Positions 1 through 8,867 of a DNA stretch of 64,000 bases are shown here, in pieces. The notes below the pieces were generated by a model. That model was given only the letters and a program-made list of their open reading frames with translations. It searched no databases and was not told where the DNA came from. A program made the translations under genes and the position numbers. Numbering within the stretch: the stretch's first letter is position 1; the number at the start of each line of letters is the position of its first letter. The stretch is from Bacteroidota bacterium (GTDB taxonomy: Bacteria; Bacteroidota; Bacteroidia; Bacteroidales; GCA-2748055), in assembly GCA_024640885.1 (NCBI GenBank), contig JAHEEC010000001.1:16624-80623 (forward strand), written 5' to 3'.

Positions 1-1489
1 GAAAGAGCCGTTCCATCACCAGGATGGTGATGCCGGGCCGGGAATCAATGAGGTTCTCCAGCTTGTTGAGGTAGACCAGCAATTGAAAAATAAATTCACG
101 GTCAAGTTCCAGGTGCAGCCTGTCAGGCTGTCCTGAGAGGTTTTCCAGGATTTGCCGAAATACCTCCCTCAGGTAAGTGATCCACTCCCCGGCCCCTTCT
201 ACCTTCCTGAAGATCTTCATCTCCAGTGGCCCGTTGAATAACTGGCGATCAACCATGATCAAATTGCGCCTTGCAATCTCCTCCACCAGGTTTTGCCCGA
301 AAGTGCCCCCCGGATCTCTCATATAGGGATGGACAAGGATGGAGGTCACATCCCTGTGGTAGAACTGTTCCATTCCTTCAGTACTCACCCGGATGTTATG
401 CTGGATCCGAAGCAGGGAGTCGATAAAACTGAATACCGGGGAGTTCTTCATGGGATAGCCCATGGTCACGTTGATCTCATCCACTGTTTCAGGCAGGGAC
501 ATGACCACGGGCATTAAAAGCTCCTCATCACAAAGGACCAGGGCAGTATGCGTGCAATCCCCTGAAGCAACTGCATCCTCCTGATCCAGGATCCTGTGTA
601 CCATTTTTGCCTGGAGAAGATCGGTGGGTAGTTCAAAGATCCTGATCTGTTTCTTCTCTTTCAATCCTGTGAAATCCTCCAACGCTGAATGTGCCGGGAA
701 TAGCTTCATGTTTTCTCTCATGAAACGGCCCGCCTCGCTGGTGCCGGTGCGGGTATATTGATGATCGTGATCCCAGTAGAATTCGGCTCCCTGCTTCCGA
801 AGCCAGGAGAAGATCCTTTTCTCACAACCATTCAACGCATTGAATCCGGCAATAATGGTCCGGGCCCCTCCGGATTCATCCATCACTCCCCTGTCAATGC
901 GTTCTGCAATCTCCCTGTACTGCATCCCCTGGTAGCCCTCCCCCCTGGCCTCCAGTTGTGTTCGCAATTGCCGGTAAAGGCGGGGGAGCCTTTTCCACAC
1001 TTCGAGGAAATGATCCTTCTCAGGGGTAAACTCCCCCTCGTGAAAACCTTCCCAGAATTGCCTGATGAATTTGATCTGACCGGGTTCCAGTCCTGCCATG
1101 GGTTCCTCCAGTTCTTTCAGATCAATGATGTTGCTGAACAGCAAGTCAGCCTCCACCAGGTATTTATCCATTTCATCAAAATCCCTGAGCATCATCTCCC
1201 CCCAGTAGTAGAATTCATCCAGAGAATCAGGCAGATCCACACCTTCTTTATATATATCATACAGGGTAAACAAAACCTCCACGGGATCAGAAATCCGCAG
1301 CAGGCTCAACTCGTTGATGAAGTCGTTGATTGCATAGATGCGGGGAGCCCACTGAACCTTCTTGCTGTGGTGGGCCAGGTGGCGTTGCAGGAAGAGTCCG
1401 GCACGCCGGTTGGGCAGGATGATCCGGATATCCCTTTGATCGGCGGAGGCAATCAGATGCCCGGCAAGTGTTTCAAGGAATGGTTTCAT
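1..1489 (-). CDS. addB: AddB-like PD-(D/E)XK helicase/exonuclease subunit, C-terminus cut by window edge
   Basis: The minus frame is open from an ATG at 1489 to the window edge, giving about 496 residues, so the ORF track does not list it. It begins MKPFLETLAGHLIASADQRD and soon has an ILPNRRAGLFLQRHL stretch, the degenerate N-terminal helicase-like motif of AddB/RexB-type proteins of Bacteroidota. The family is usually close to 950-1000 residues, so the nuclease domain should lie outside. Its start codon shares one base with the radical SAM stop (TGATG), so translation is probably coupled. It would pair with the AddA-like protein two genes upstream to process double-strand breaks for RecA. 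The family call rests on the N-terminus and the operon partner, because the catalytic part is not visible. Confidence 0.8.
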   Translation of the reverse strand, partial: MKPFLETLAGHLIASADQRDIRIILPNRRAGLFLQRHLAHHSKKVQWAPRIYAINDFINELSLLRISDPVEVLFTLYDIYKEGVDLPDSLDEFYYWGEMMLRDFDEMDKYLVEADLLFSNIIDLKELEEPMAGLEPGQIKFIRQFWEGFHEGEFTPEKDHFLEVWKRLPRLYRQLRTQLEARGEGYQGMQYREIAERIDRGVMDESGGARTIIAGFNALNGCEKRIFSWLRKQGAEFYWDHDHQYTRTGTSEAGRFMRENMKLFPAHSALEDFTGLKEKKQIRIFELPTDLLQAKMVHRILDQEDAVASGDCTHTALVLCDEELLMPVVMSLPETVDEINVTMGYPMKNSPVFSFIDSLLRIQHNIRVSTEGMEQFYHRDVTSILVHPYMRDPGGTFGQNLVEEIARRNLIMVDRQLFNGPLEMKIFRKVEGAGEWITYLREVFRQILENLSGQPDRLHLELDREFIFQLLVYLNKLENLIDSRPGITILVMERLF

Positions 1490-2436
1490 CAATGATTGGA
1501 GTTATAATACTTACCCTGCCATGTATCGCATTTTTCGAGCAGCTCTTCGAAGGCCTTCAGTACCCTGTCGTAACGGACACCCCATCCTTCCTTGATACCC
1601 ATTCCAGGGACCACTTCCCCCGCGATTCTTTCCACTACGAAAGCTGGATTGAGCTGTTCCAGGATCTCCTTCATCAGCAAGAGGTACGCATCCATGGTAA
1701 ATTCCAGAAAATCCCCCGGCCGCTCAAGGTACTCCCTGGCCATGGCCGTACCCCTGATCACCTGCAATTGGTGGAACTTGATATTATTGAGTGGCCACTC
1801 CGAAAGCTTCACTGCCGACTCCAGGAAATCCTCCCGGGTCTCCCCGGGCAACCCGATGATCATATGTCCCCCCACCCGGACCCCACGCCTGGCAGTTTCA
1901 CGGATTGCCCAGTAACTCTTCTCTGCCCCGTGTCCCCTGTTCACCCTTGCAAGGGTCTTGTCCAGCAGCGATTCGATTCCATATTCAATGATCACATGGC
2001 AACGCCGGGAAAGCTCCTGAAAATAGTCCAGTTTCCTTTCATCCACACAATCGGGCCTTGTACCCACCACGATCCCGACCACGCCAGGGATCTCAAGGGC
2101 CTGCTCATAGGTTGATTTCAGCATGGAGAGGTCGGCGTGGGTATTGGAATAGGCCTGGAAATAGGCCAGGTACCTGGTGGCCTTCCGGTACCTGGTCCGG
2201 TGGAAATCCATACCCTGCCTGATCTGTTCCTTTATGGATTTCCCCGGATCATTGTAAGAAGGGTTGAATGCCTTATTGTTGCAAAAGGTACACCCCCCGG
2301 TACCGCAGGTCCCATCCCTGTTGGGACAGGTGAAACCCGCATCGATGGTGATTTTCTGGACCCTTCCACCGAATTGTTTCCTGAAATAGTCGCTGTATGC
2401 ATTGAGCCTTCTCTCAGTTCCCCATGGGTAAATCAT
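1489..2436 (-). CDS. TIGR01212-family radical SAM protein (YhcC-like)
   Basis: A 315-residue protein. Near residues 37-52 it has CPNRDGTCGTGGCTFC, the cysteine cluster that binds the [4Fe-4S] centre in the TIGR01212/YhcC branch of radical SAM enzymes. The later HMIIGLPGETREDF stretch is typical of the barrel's SAM-contacting region. Length fits the family, whose substrate is not firmly established. The start overlaps the addA-like stop by four bases (ATGA) and the stop overlaps the addB-like start, so all three are almost certainly one transcript. Its position between two recombination subunits is unusual, and nothing in the sequence shows a role in repair. Confidence 0.9.
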   Translation of the reverse strand: MIYPWGTERRLNAYSDYFRKQFGGRVQKITIDAGFTCPNRDGTCGTGGCTFCNNKAFNPSYNDPGKSIKEQIRQGMDFHRTRYRKATRYLAYFQAYSNTHADLSMLKSTYEQALEIPGVVGIVVGTRPDCVDERKLDYFQELSRRCHVIIEYGIESLLDKTLARVNRGHGAEKSYWAIRETARRGVRVGGHMIIGLPGETREDFLESAVKLSEWPLNNIKFHQLQVIRGTAMAREYLERPGDFLEFTMDAYLLLMKEILEQLNPAFVVERIAGEVVPGMGIKEGWGVRYDRVLKAFEELLEKCDTWQGKYYNSNH

Positions 2437-5400
2437 AATTCATTGATTTTAATTGATTTACCCAGCATCACATACCACACATAACCCTCCAGCCCGGTGT
2501 ACCCGAGCTGGAGCAGCTGGCGCATATAACCGCTCACCTGCTTCCTGTGGATCTCCCGCTCCACCATTCCAAATTTAAAATCCACCACCGTCGCCTGTCC
2601 GTTCTCCACGATCACCCTGTCCGGCCGCATCACTTTTCCCTCCCCGCACAGAAGGTTCCTTTCGTTGAACACAACCCGGTCAGTACCCTGGGAAAACCAT
2701 TTTTTCACGCCGGGTTGATTGATCATCTCAAGGATTCTTTTCTCCAGCTCCATCCGCACGCTCTCCGGGATAATCCCCTCTTTTTGTATGGCTTCTAACA
2801 TTGGTGCCACATCCCGGGCCGATTCGATCCCCGAAAAGAGCCTGTGCATGATATTTCCATACATCTGATCGGTTCTGTAGGTTCCCTCCTCATCCACGAA
2901 GTAGTTTTCGTTTCGGGTACGGACCTTGAGCTGCGTGTTCCTCCTGTTCACAGGATAGGCGGTAAATGCCCACGGGTCTTCCTCCTGCCCGCGCTTCTCA
3001 TATCCCGGCAGGCTCCCGATGGAGATCACCTGCCCTTTCCTGTAAGAATCAAGGGAATCAAGGGCCGGTTCCCTGGCGGGCTTCATATTCATCATGGTCA
3101 TGAGAAGGTCGCCCGTATTGCGAAGGGTCTGGTCACCGGATTCGGGGATTCCGATGTAGAGGAGATCTTTTGCCCTGGTGAATGCCACATACATGAGGTT
3201 CAGGTTATCCAGGTAACCCTTCATCCTTTCCTGGTAATAGTCCCCGGAAAAGAGGGTATGTGCCATCTGGCTGCTGAACCTTACAGGGACCAGGGGCAGC
3301 CGGTGGAAAGGGGTGTCCCCGGTACTGCACCACAAAATGTTGGATTTCCTCGGGTCGGTTGTGATTTCCCAGTTGCAGAAAGGTACGATCACAGCCCCGA
3401 ATTCAAGGCCCTTGGCCTTATGGATGGTGAGGATCCGGATGGCATTGGATTCCTCTGAAACAGAAATACCCTTCCTGGAACCATGCAGGTCCCAGAATTG
3501 GAGAAATTCAGGGATCCCAAAGGGTTCCTTTCGCTGAATATCTATGACAAGGTCCTGGAATGCCTGCAGGTAGGGAAGGTCCTGTGTCCTGCGATCCAGG
3601 CCGAATACATTGATCAGTGATTCCACAAGTTCAAAAAGCGGCAGTTGCCTGAAAAGCATGATATCCCGGAAAAAAATAGCGGGCAGGATCTCCTCCATGG
3701 CAATGGAGGTGTCGAATAACCTTTCCACCTCCCCGTCAGGGATGAGCCCCACCAGGAAGCACTGGTACCTGAGCAGTGCATTGTTCAATTCATCACCGGG
3801 ATAGACCAGGTACCGGAGAGCTGACATCACAAGTGTAACCGCAGTATTGTGAACCAGCATCAGCGACTCATTGGAAATTAGCCTGAAAGTGTGGCTCTCC
3901 CCCGTGCGCCTGGCATGCTCAAGGAGGATATTGGCCACGGCGGTTCCCTCTCTTTTGCTCCTGACCAGGATGGCGATTTCACCAGGTTCGATGCCCGCTT
4001 CCTGTATCTCCTCGATCCAACCAGGCAGGCTGGAGAGAACCTGGGTTCCGAAAGGATTCTCATCGGTCTCTTCAAAGATCCGGACCCTTACCATGCCCCC
4101 TGTGCCGACCCGGTCCCCGGGGATCTCCTGGACTGCATCGGCATAGGCATTCCTGAAGCGCCGGACCTCTGATTCAGCTTCTTTACGGGTGACCACGGAA
4201 TCCTGCAGCTCCCCTTCGATGATCCCTGCCAGGATCTCAGGTGCAAGCTGGAAAACGGTATTATTGAACCGGATGATCTCTTCCCTGCTCCTGAAGTTCC
4301 GGGCAAGGGTGTGCACGTGAAACTGCTGGTGTCTGAAATCTGATTCCAGGTCTGAGGCAAGGATCTTCCAATCCGAATTTCTCCACCTGTAGATGGATTG
4401 CTTGATATCCCCCACCACGAGATTGTCATTCCCGTATGCCAGGGCGTTGTCAAGCAAGGGTTTAAAATTCTCGTATTGAAATACCGAAGTGTCCTGGAAC
4501 TCATCCAGCATGATGTGATGGTAACGGTTCCCGGTTCTTTCAAAGATGAAAGGGACCTGGTTGCCTCCGATGATGCCCCGCAGGAAACGGCTCGAATCGG
4601 CGATCAGGAACAGGTTGCGTTCCCTGGTATAAGATTTCACCCCTTCCCAGATATCGCCCAGGATCCCCAGGGTATAGAAGTTTTGCCTGATGGCAAGGAT
4701 GGTATTCAATACCTTCTGCAGATCGTAGAGCTCGTTCAGCAGGGGCATTAAAACCCCTTCCGTGAGTTCGGCCATTTCGGGTGATGCATCCTTATTGAGC
4801 CATTTGGAGGGTTGCTCCAGCGCATCCAGCTTGGCCCTTGTAAAATTCAGGGTTCCTCCAGTGGCTGCGTCTTCGAAGAGGGATGGGGGCGAATTGCCCT
4901 TTAACCTGAAATCTTCTACCCGGAATCCCAAATGCCTGATCTGTTCCAACCCGCGGGCCCCGATCCCTTCCATTTTTCTCCTGGATTCATCCTCGGTCCT
5001 TTGAAGATCGGTTACGAACAGGTCCAGGTGTTCCCTGTCAATGGCCGAGAGGTCCTCCCCGAGAAAGAGACCCTGGAACGCCTCCCTGAAGAGTTGCATC
5101 CCCAGCTGGACCATGTCATTTTTAAAATTCCAGGAGCGGGACTCCTCCATTCGCTCTTCGGCAAACCGGATCAACCATTGTTGCAGATCCTCCCGTTCGG
5201 CAAGTTCCCGGAACAAACCGTCCACAGCCAGTCCAAGGACCCTGTTGTGGTCCAGTTCCAGGTTGTACCCGGGCTGGATCCCGATCTCCCGCGTAAAAGC
5301 CCTGATCACCGATTGGAAGAACTTATCGATGGTGCCCACCGAGAATCCTGAATAATCATTGAGTATGGCTTGCAGCAACTCCCCGGCCATCTTGCTGACT

Positions 5401-5657
5401 GCCCCCGGCTCCAGCCCCGTCTCCGCTGAAAGCAGGTCCATCTCCACCAGGGGTGACGATCCGTCATACCTGGAGAGCTGGTAAAGCCTGCCCAGGATGC
5501 GTTGTTTCATCTCACCCGCTGCCTTATTGGTGAAAGTGACCGCCAGGATGTGCCTGTGAATTCCCGGATGCCTGAAGAGGAGTTTCATGTATTCCATGGT
5601 CAGGGCAAAAGTTTTCCCTGATCCCGCAGAAGCCTTGTATACATTCAGGGGGGACAT
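2433..5657 (-). CDS. addA: AddA-like UvrD-family helicase with C-terminal nuclease
   Basis: A 1074-residue superfamily 1A helicase. Walker A is at the extreme N-terminus (ASAGSGKT, residues ~10-17), motif II is DEFQDTS (~385), motif III is GDIKQSIYRWR, motif V is TIHKAKGLEF and motif VI is YVAFTRAKDLL (~822). The C-terminal ~100 residues hold the RecB-type nuclease motif, with RPDRVIVENG followed by VVDFKFG (~1027). This is the AddA layout: a motor plus a nuclease. With AddB it would resect double-strand breaks. It heads a three-gene overlapping operon (addA, radical SAM, addB) read leftwards. The ATG at 5657 places the Walker motif at the usual distance. No key helicase residue is missing. 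Confidence 0.92.
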   Translation of the reverse strand: MSPLNVYKASAGSGKTFALTMEYMKLLFRHPGIHRHILAVTFTNKAAGEMKQRILGRLYQLSRYDGSSPLVEMDLLSAETGLEPGAVSKMAGELLQAILNDYSGFSVGTIDKFFQSVIRAFTREIGIQPGYNLELDHNRVLGLAVDGLFRELAEREDLQQWLIRFAEERMEESRSWNFKNDMVQLGMQLFREAFQGLFLGEDLSAIDREHLDLFVTDLQRTEDESRRKMEGIGARGLEQIRHLGFRVEDFRLKGNSPPSLFEDAATGGTLNFTRAKLDALEQPSKWLNKDASPEMAELTEGVLMPLLNELYDLQKVLNTILAIRQNFYTLGILGDIWEGVKSYTRERNLFLIADSSRFLRGIIGGNQVPFIFERTGNRYHHIMLDEFQDTSVFQYENFKPLLDNALAYGNDNLVVGDIKQSIYRWRNSDWKILASDLESDFRHQQFHVHTLARNFRSREEIIRFNNTVFQLAPEILAGIIEGELQDSVVTRKEAESEVRRFRNAYADAVQEIPGDRVGTGGMVRVRIFEETDENPFGTQVLSSLPGWIEEIQEAGIEPGEIAILVRSKREGTAVANILLEHARRTGESHTFRLISNESLMLVHNTAVTLVMSALRYLVYPGDELNNALLRYQCFLVGLIPDGEVERLFDTSIAMEEILPAIFFRDIMLFRQLPLFELVESLINVFGLDRRTQDLPYLQAFQDLVIDIQRKEPFGIPEFLQFWDLHGSRKGISVSEESNAIRILTIHKAKGLEFGAVIVPFCNWEITTDPRKSNILWCSTGDTPFHRLPLVPVRFSSQMAHTLFSGDYYQERMKGYLDNLNLMYVAFTRAKDLLYIGIPESGDQTLRNTGDLLMTMMNMKPAREPALDSLDSYRKGQVISIGSLPGYEKRGQEEDPWAFTAYPVNRRNTQLKVRTRNENYFVDEEGTYRTDQMYGNIMHRLFSGIESARDVAPMLEAIQKEGIIPESVRMELEKRILEMINQPGVKKWFSQGTDRVVFNERNLLCGEGKVMRPDRVIVENGQATVVDFKFGMVEREIHRKQVSGYMRQLLQLGYTGLEGYVWYVMLGKSIKINEL

Positions 5658-5716
5658 GTTGTAAATATAGGATTTTATAGCTCCGCCACACCCTTCCCCC
5701 GGTCATGAGATATGAA

Positions 5717-5787
5717 CCCCCGGGGGAGGTCCGCGGGCCGGACCAGCCCGGTAAGGCAGTCCACCGTGGGCCCATGCAGCCGGGCCC
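5717..5787. repeat. GC-rich inverted repeats in the addA/mnmA divergent spacer
   Basis: The 212-base spacer between divergent addA and mnmA is much richer in GC than its surroundings. It contains a perfect CCCCCGGGGG palindrome (5717-5726), GGTCC/GGACC around a 7-base loop (5728-5744) and GGGCCC/GGGCCC around an 8-base loop (5768-5787). No T run follows, so these are not obvious terminators. They could shape either promoter or an antisense RNA. Function unknown. Confidence 0.5.
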
Positions 5788-5839
5788 TCCTGCACGGGGA
5801 ACCACTTTGCATGGATGGGCTTAATTCCTGGGATTTTTC

Positions 5840-5847
5840 TAATTTTG
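5840..5847 (+). promoter_or_regulatory. Bacteroidota -7 element upstream of mnmA
   Basis: TAATTTTG matches the TAnnTTTG consensus and lies 22 bases before the mnmA ATG. No TTTG -33 box is found at the expected 19-21 base spacing, so only the -7 half is supported. Confidence 0.5.
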
Positions 5848-5869
5848 TGTCCGAACAGGAGATTTTGAA

Positions 5870-7045
5870 ATGCGCGTAGTGGTTGGATTATCGGGTGGAG
5901 TTGATTCCAGTGTGGCAGCATACCTGCTGAAAGAACAGGGTTATGAAGTCACCGGCCTCTTTATGATCAACTGGCACGACAGAACCGGCGTGATCGATGC
6001 CGATTGCCCTTGGGATGAGGATGTGGTATTCGCCGAACTTGTGGCGAAGAAACTGGGCATTCCCTTTCATGTGGTGGACCTCAGCGGGCCTTACCGGGAG
6101 CGGGTCATTGACTATATGTTTTCCGAGTACCAGAAGGGCCGCACCCCCAATCCCGATGTGCTCTGCAACCGGGAGATCAAATTCGACGCATTCCTTAAGG
6201 CGGCAGAGGCGTACAACCCCGATTACGTGGCAACTGGTCATTATTGCAGGAAGACCACCTCTGTGGTGGATGGGGAAACCATTCAACATTTGCTTGCGGG
6301 CGATGATCCAAACAAGGAGCAGAGTTATTTCCTGTGCCAGCTTTCACAGCAACAACTGGCCAGGACCCTTTTCCCAATTGGACACCTGCACAAGCCTGAT
6401 GTTCGAAGGATTGCCAGGGAGCAGGGCCTGGCATCGGCCGATAAAAAAGATTCCCAGGGTATTTGTTTCGTAGGGAAGGTTCACCTCCCCGTTTTCCTTC
6501 AGCAGAAACTGAAGGTGAGGGAAGGAAATATCTTTGAGATCCCGGCTGGTCTGCCACAGTACAAAGTGGAAAAGCAGGATCAGTCCGACCTGGATGCTGT
6601 TTGCTCGCCATGGAACTATACAAAGGAGGACGGTCAATGGGTGGGCAAGCACCAGGGAGCCCATTTCTTTACAGTGGGCCAGAGAAAGGGCCTTCAGGTG
6701 GGTGGCAAGGAGGAACCCCTGTTCGTCATTGGCACCGATGTGGATACAAACCGGGTGTATACCGGCCAGGGGCAGTCACACCCGGGACTATACCGCCGTG
6801 GATTGAAGATCGTTCCGGAAGAGGTTCACTGGGTCAGAAAGGATCTGGAAATGAATGCCGGTGAGCAAAGGGATTATCTTGTGCGGATCCGGTACCGCCA
6901 GCCCCTCCAGAAGGCCACCCTCCATATGACAGACCGGGGAATCTATATCGTGTTTCATAAACTTCAGCGGGGCATCGCCCCCGGGCAGTTTGCTGCATGG
7001 TACCACAAGGATGAGCTGATTGGTTCCGGTGTGATCCACAGGTAG
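5870..7045 (+). CDS. mnmA: tRNA 2-thiouridine(34) synthase MnmA
   Basis: A 391-residue cytoplasmic tRNA-modifying enzyme that puts sulfur on U34 of the Lys, Glu and Gln tRNAs, using ATP to activate the base. The PP-loop SGGVDSS is at residues 8-14. The two catalytic cysteines are visible in LCNREIKF (~99) and QGICFVG (~198). The C-terminal beta-barrel ([10 protein letters not shown] onward) is complete. Length is a little above the usual 360-370. It stands alone on the plus strand, divergent from addA and convergent with cysH, with its own -7 element 22 bases upstream. Confidence 0.97.
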   Translation: MRVVVGLSGGVDSSVAAYLLKEQGYEVTGLFMINWHDRTGVIDADCPWDEDVVFAELVAKKLGIPFHVVDLSGPYRERVIDYMFSEYQKGRTPNPDVLCNREIKFDAFLKAAEAYNPDYVATGHYCRKTTSVVDGETIQHLLAGDDPNKEQSYFLCQLSQQQLARTLFPIGHLHKPDVRRIAREQGLASADKKDSQGICFVGKVHLPVFLQQKLKVREGNIFEIPAGLPQYKVEKQDQSDLDAVCSPWNYTKEDGQWVGKHQGAHFFTVGQRKGLQVGGKEEPLFVIGTDVDTNRVYTGQGQSHPGLYRRGLKIVPEEVHWVRKDLEMNAGEQRDYLVRIRYRQPLQKATLHMTDRGIYIVFHKLQRGIAPGQFAAWYHKDELIGSGVIHR

Positions 7046-7076
7046 TTCCCCATACAGGACCCTATGCCCCGCAGGT

Positions 7077-7796
7077 TTACCTTTTGTGCAAGCCGCACTC
7101 CTTATGGGCTTCATTTTCCCACCACCACCGGCCGGCCCGGGAATCCTCACCGGGCTCCACAGCCCTGGTGCACGGTTCACATCCGATGCTTGGGAATCCC
7201 CTGTCATGCAACAGATTATAAGGTATTTTGTGTTCCTTAATATAGGCCATGACCTGCTTTTCCGTCCACTGTATGAGGGGATTGATTTTGACCAGGCCGT
7301 TGTTGGCATCCCACTCCACGAGGCTGCTGAAAAAACGGCTTACCGACTGGTCCTTCCTGAGGCCGCAGATCCATGCCTCCTTTCCCTTAAATGCCCTGGG
7401 GAGCTGGGCCACCTTCCTGATCCCGCAACACATCTTGCGCTTCTCCACCCCATCATAGAAGAGATTGATCCCGTGATGGGCCACCATATCCTCCACCTTT
7501 TCCGCCTCCGGAAAATAGGTCTTCATCCTGATCCCAAAATGCTTATTGGTCCGGGCTATGAGGTCATAGGTTTCAGGAAACAGCCTTCCCGTATCCAGGG
7601 TAAAGACCTCCACCTCCTTATTCTGGCCCATCACCATCTCGGTCAGCACCTGGTCTTCCAGGCCCAGGCTGGTGGATAACACGATCTTCTCACCGTAATA
7701 TTTCAGGAAGAAAGCGATTACCTCCTCTGAACTTTTGCCTTTCAACTCCTCGTTCCACTGTGCGATCTGCACTTTCACTTCATCCACAGGTTCCAT
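7077..7796 (-). CDS. cysH: Assimilatory APS reductase, CysH family
   Basis: A 239-residue reductase of the adenylylsulfate/PAPS family. It has STSLGLEDQVL for nucleotide binding, KMCCGIRK plus IGCEPCTR (the CC...CxxC set that holds a [4Fe-4S] cluster in APS-type enzymes), and a C-terminal ECGLHKR with the catalytic cysteine. The cluster cysteines favour APS over PAPS as substrate. The product is sulfite for cysteine and methionine synthesis. It starts 8 bases after the nucleotidyltransferase stop and is probably last in that operon. The same window encodes the unrelated dissimilatory AprBA enzyme, which acts on the same metabolite. Confidence 0.93.
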   Translation of the reverse strand: MEPVDEVKVQIAQWNEELKGKSSEEVIAFFLKYYGEKIVLSTSLGLEDQVLTEMVMGQNKEVEVFTLDTGRLFPETYDLIARTNKHFGIRMKTYFPEAEKVEDMVAHHGINLFYDGVEKRKMCCGIRKVAQLPRAFKGKEAWICGLRKDQSVSRFFSSLVEWDANNGLVKINPLIQWTEKQVMAYIKEHKIPYNLLHDRGFPSIGCEPCTRAVEPGEDSRAGRWWWENEAHKECGLHKR

Positions 7797-7804
7797 ATTC
7801 GATT

Positions 7805-8521
7805 TTAAGCGTAAGATTCCAGTTTTCCCATGTCGGTCCAGCTGTCGGGATCATGCCGGTAAAGTTTCACAGAGCCGCTTCTTGCCAGCTCAAGATAGAA
7901 TGGGATGATGGGGAAATTTTTTTGTGCGGGAAATAAACTGAACAGGGCCGGATCCATCACATGGATGGCACTGAATGCGATGGGCATCAGGGGTTCTTTG
8001 CTGTCATCCACCAGGATGGTCTCCCCGGTTCGGTTGTCCCTCCATCCTTTCAGATCGCCCCCTGGGTTCATCAGAAGGCTGCGGGTTGTTACCCGCTCCT
8101 TGACAGCCAGCGTGGCCATGGCCCCGCTTTTAAGATGAGCCTCATACAATTTGGCCAGGTCAATGCTGCTCAAAATATCCACATTGTGCACCAGGAAAGG
8201 ATCCTTACCGAAGAACCAGGAAGCATAGGCAATGCCACCTCCCGTGTCCAGCAGCTCTTCCTTTTCGTGGGAAAATTCGATCCTGATCCCGAACCGGTCG
8301 TTCCGTTCCACATACTCCATGATCATCTCGGGGTAGTGATGCAGATTGATGACCACTTCGGTAAATCCCTGCTGCTTGAGTTTCAGGATCACATGTCCTA
8401 GCAATGGGATCCCATTCCATTCCACCAGGGCCTTGGGCCTTGCTTCAGTCAAGGGCAACAACCTGGTCCCAAGACCCGCTGCAAGCACTATCGCCTTATT
8501 TCCGTGGGTTTGCAACACCAT
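7805..8521 (-). CDS. Sugar-phosphate nucleotidyltransferase, possibly MurU-like
   Basis: A 238-residue protein of the NTP_transferase fold. The signature AIVLAAGLGTRLLPLT with RPKALV (residues ~10-32) binds the nucleotide and pyrophosphate. VHNVDILSS carries the metal-binding Asp. The short length without a left-handed beta-helix resembles MurU (MurNAc-1-phosphate uridylyltransferase) and single-domain mannose-1-phosphate guanylyltransferases. Proximity to a peptidoglycan locus makes MurU attractive, but no AmgK-type kinase is seen and the sequence does not settle the substrate. The start overlaps a small zinc-ribbon ORF by 34 bases. cysH follows after 8 bases. Confidence 0.8.
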   Translation of the reverse strand: MVLQTHGNKAIVLAAGLGTRLLPLTEARPKALVEWNGIPLLGHVILKLKQQGFTEVVINLHHYPEMIMEYVERNDRFGIRIEFSHEKEELLDTGGGIAYASWFFGKDPFLVHNVDILSSIDLAKLYEAHLKSGAMATLAVKERVTTRSLLMNPGGDLKGWRDNRTGETILVDDSKEPLMPIAFSAIHVMDPALFSLFPAQKNFPIIPFYLELARSGSVKLYRHDPDSWTDMGKLESYA

Positions 8522-8628
8522 TTTTCCTTGGGGGATTTTCTTTCACACTTAGCGCAAATGAAGCGTTTCTTCTTTCCCTTGACCTTCGCCTTAAGATCTC
8601 CGCCATCACTGCATAACTTCCTGCTCAT
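8488..8628 (-). CDS. Small cysteine-rich zinc-ribbon-like protein (46 aa)
   Basis: An ORF below the track's length limit. It starts MSRKLCSDGGDLKAK and has KRFICAKCERKSPKEKW, then CCKP, ending TEIRR before TAG at 8488. The spacing CxxC...CC with basic residues between looks like a one-knuckle zinc ribbon. A GGGAGA purine run lies just upstream of the ATG. It overlaps the start of the nucleotidyltransferase by 34 bases in another frame and follows the winged-helix gene by 54 bases, fitting one operon. From memory, similar tiny C-x2-C proteins ending in CKP occur widely in anaerobes. Function unknown. The overlap and small size keep confidence moderate. Confidence 0.6.
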   Translation of the reverse strand: MSRKLCSDGGDLKAKVKGKKKRFICAKCERKSPKEKWCCKPTEIRR

Positions 8629-8682
8629 CCATCTCCCTTATGCAGACAATAACAAGAAAAACCGTGTTTTGTTTTTTGCCGG

Positions 8683-8859
8683 TCAGGCCGTGGTCCAGAA
8701 ACAGCGCTTGGGAGAAATGATGCGTCCCTCGGCCTTCAGGACTTTCATGGCCCTGTCGACTTCCTTTTGATCCAGGTGGGCGGCCTCCGCGATTTCAGCT
8801 GCTTTCATGGGCTCGGGGGATGCCCCGAGTGTTTTAATTACAAGTTCAATGTGGTCCAT
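8683..8859 (-). CDS. Small stand-alone winged-helix protein (58 aa)
   Basis: Too short for the ORF track. It begins MDHIELVIKTLGASPEPMKA and continues with AAEIAEAAHLDQKEVDRAMK, a clear helix-turn-helix, then LKAEGRIISPKRCFWTTA. Single-domain wHTH proteins ending in an SPKRCxW-like strand occur in Bacteroidota, from memory. The ATG is 8 bases after the stop of the FadR-type regulator, so the two are probably co-transcribed. It could bind DNA as a dimer. No ligand domain is present, and the target is unknown. Confidence 0.75.
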   Translation of the reverse strand: MDHIELVIKTLGASPEPMKAAEIAEAAHLDQKEVDRAMKVLKAEGRIISPKRCFWTTA

Positions 8860-8867
8860 AAGGATTA

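Noticed and set aside
758-2115. Plus-strand ORFs of 245 and 215 aa
   Set aside because: They are antisense to the AddB-like and radical SAM genes, rich in His, Pro and Leu, and show no recognisable domain. The minus-strand genes carry clear motifs.
7805-8521. Firm MurU assignment for the nucleotidyltransferase
   Set aside because: The fold is clear, but substrate residues cannot be judged by eye and the usual AmgK partner is not present.
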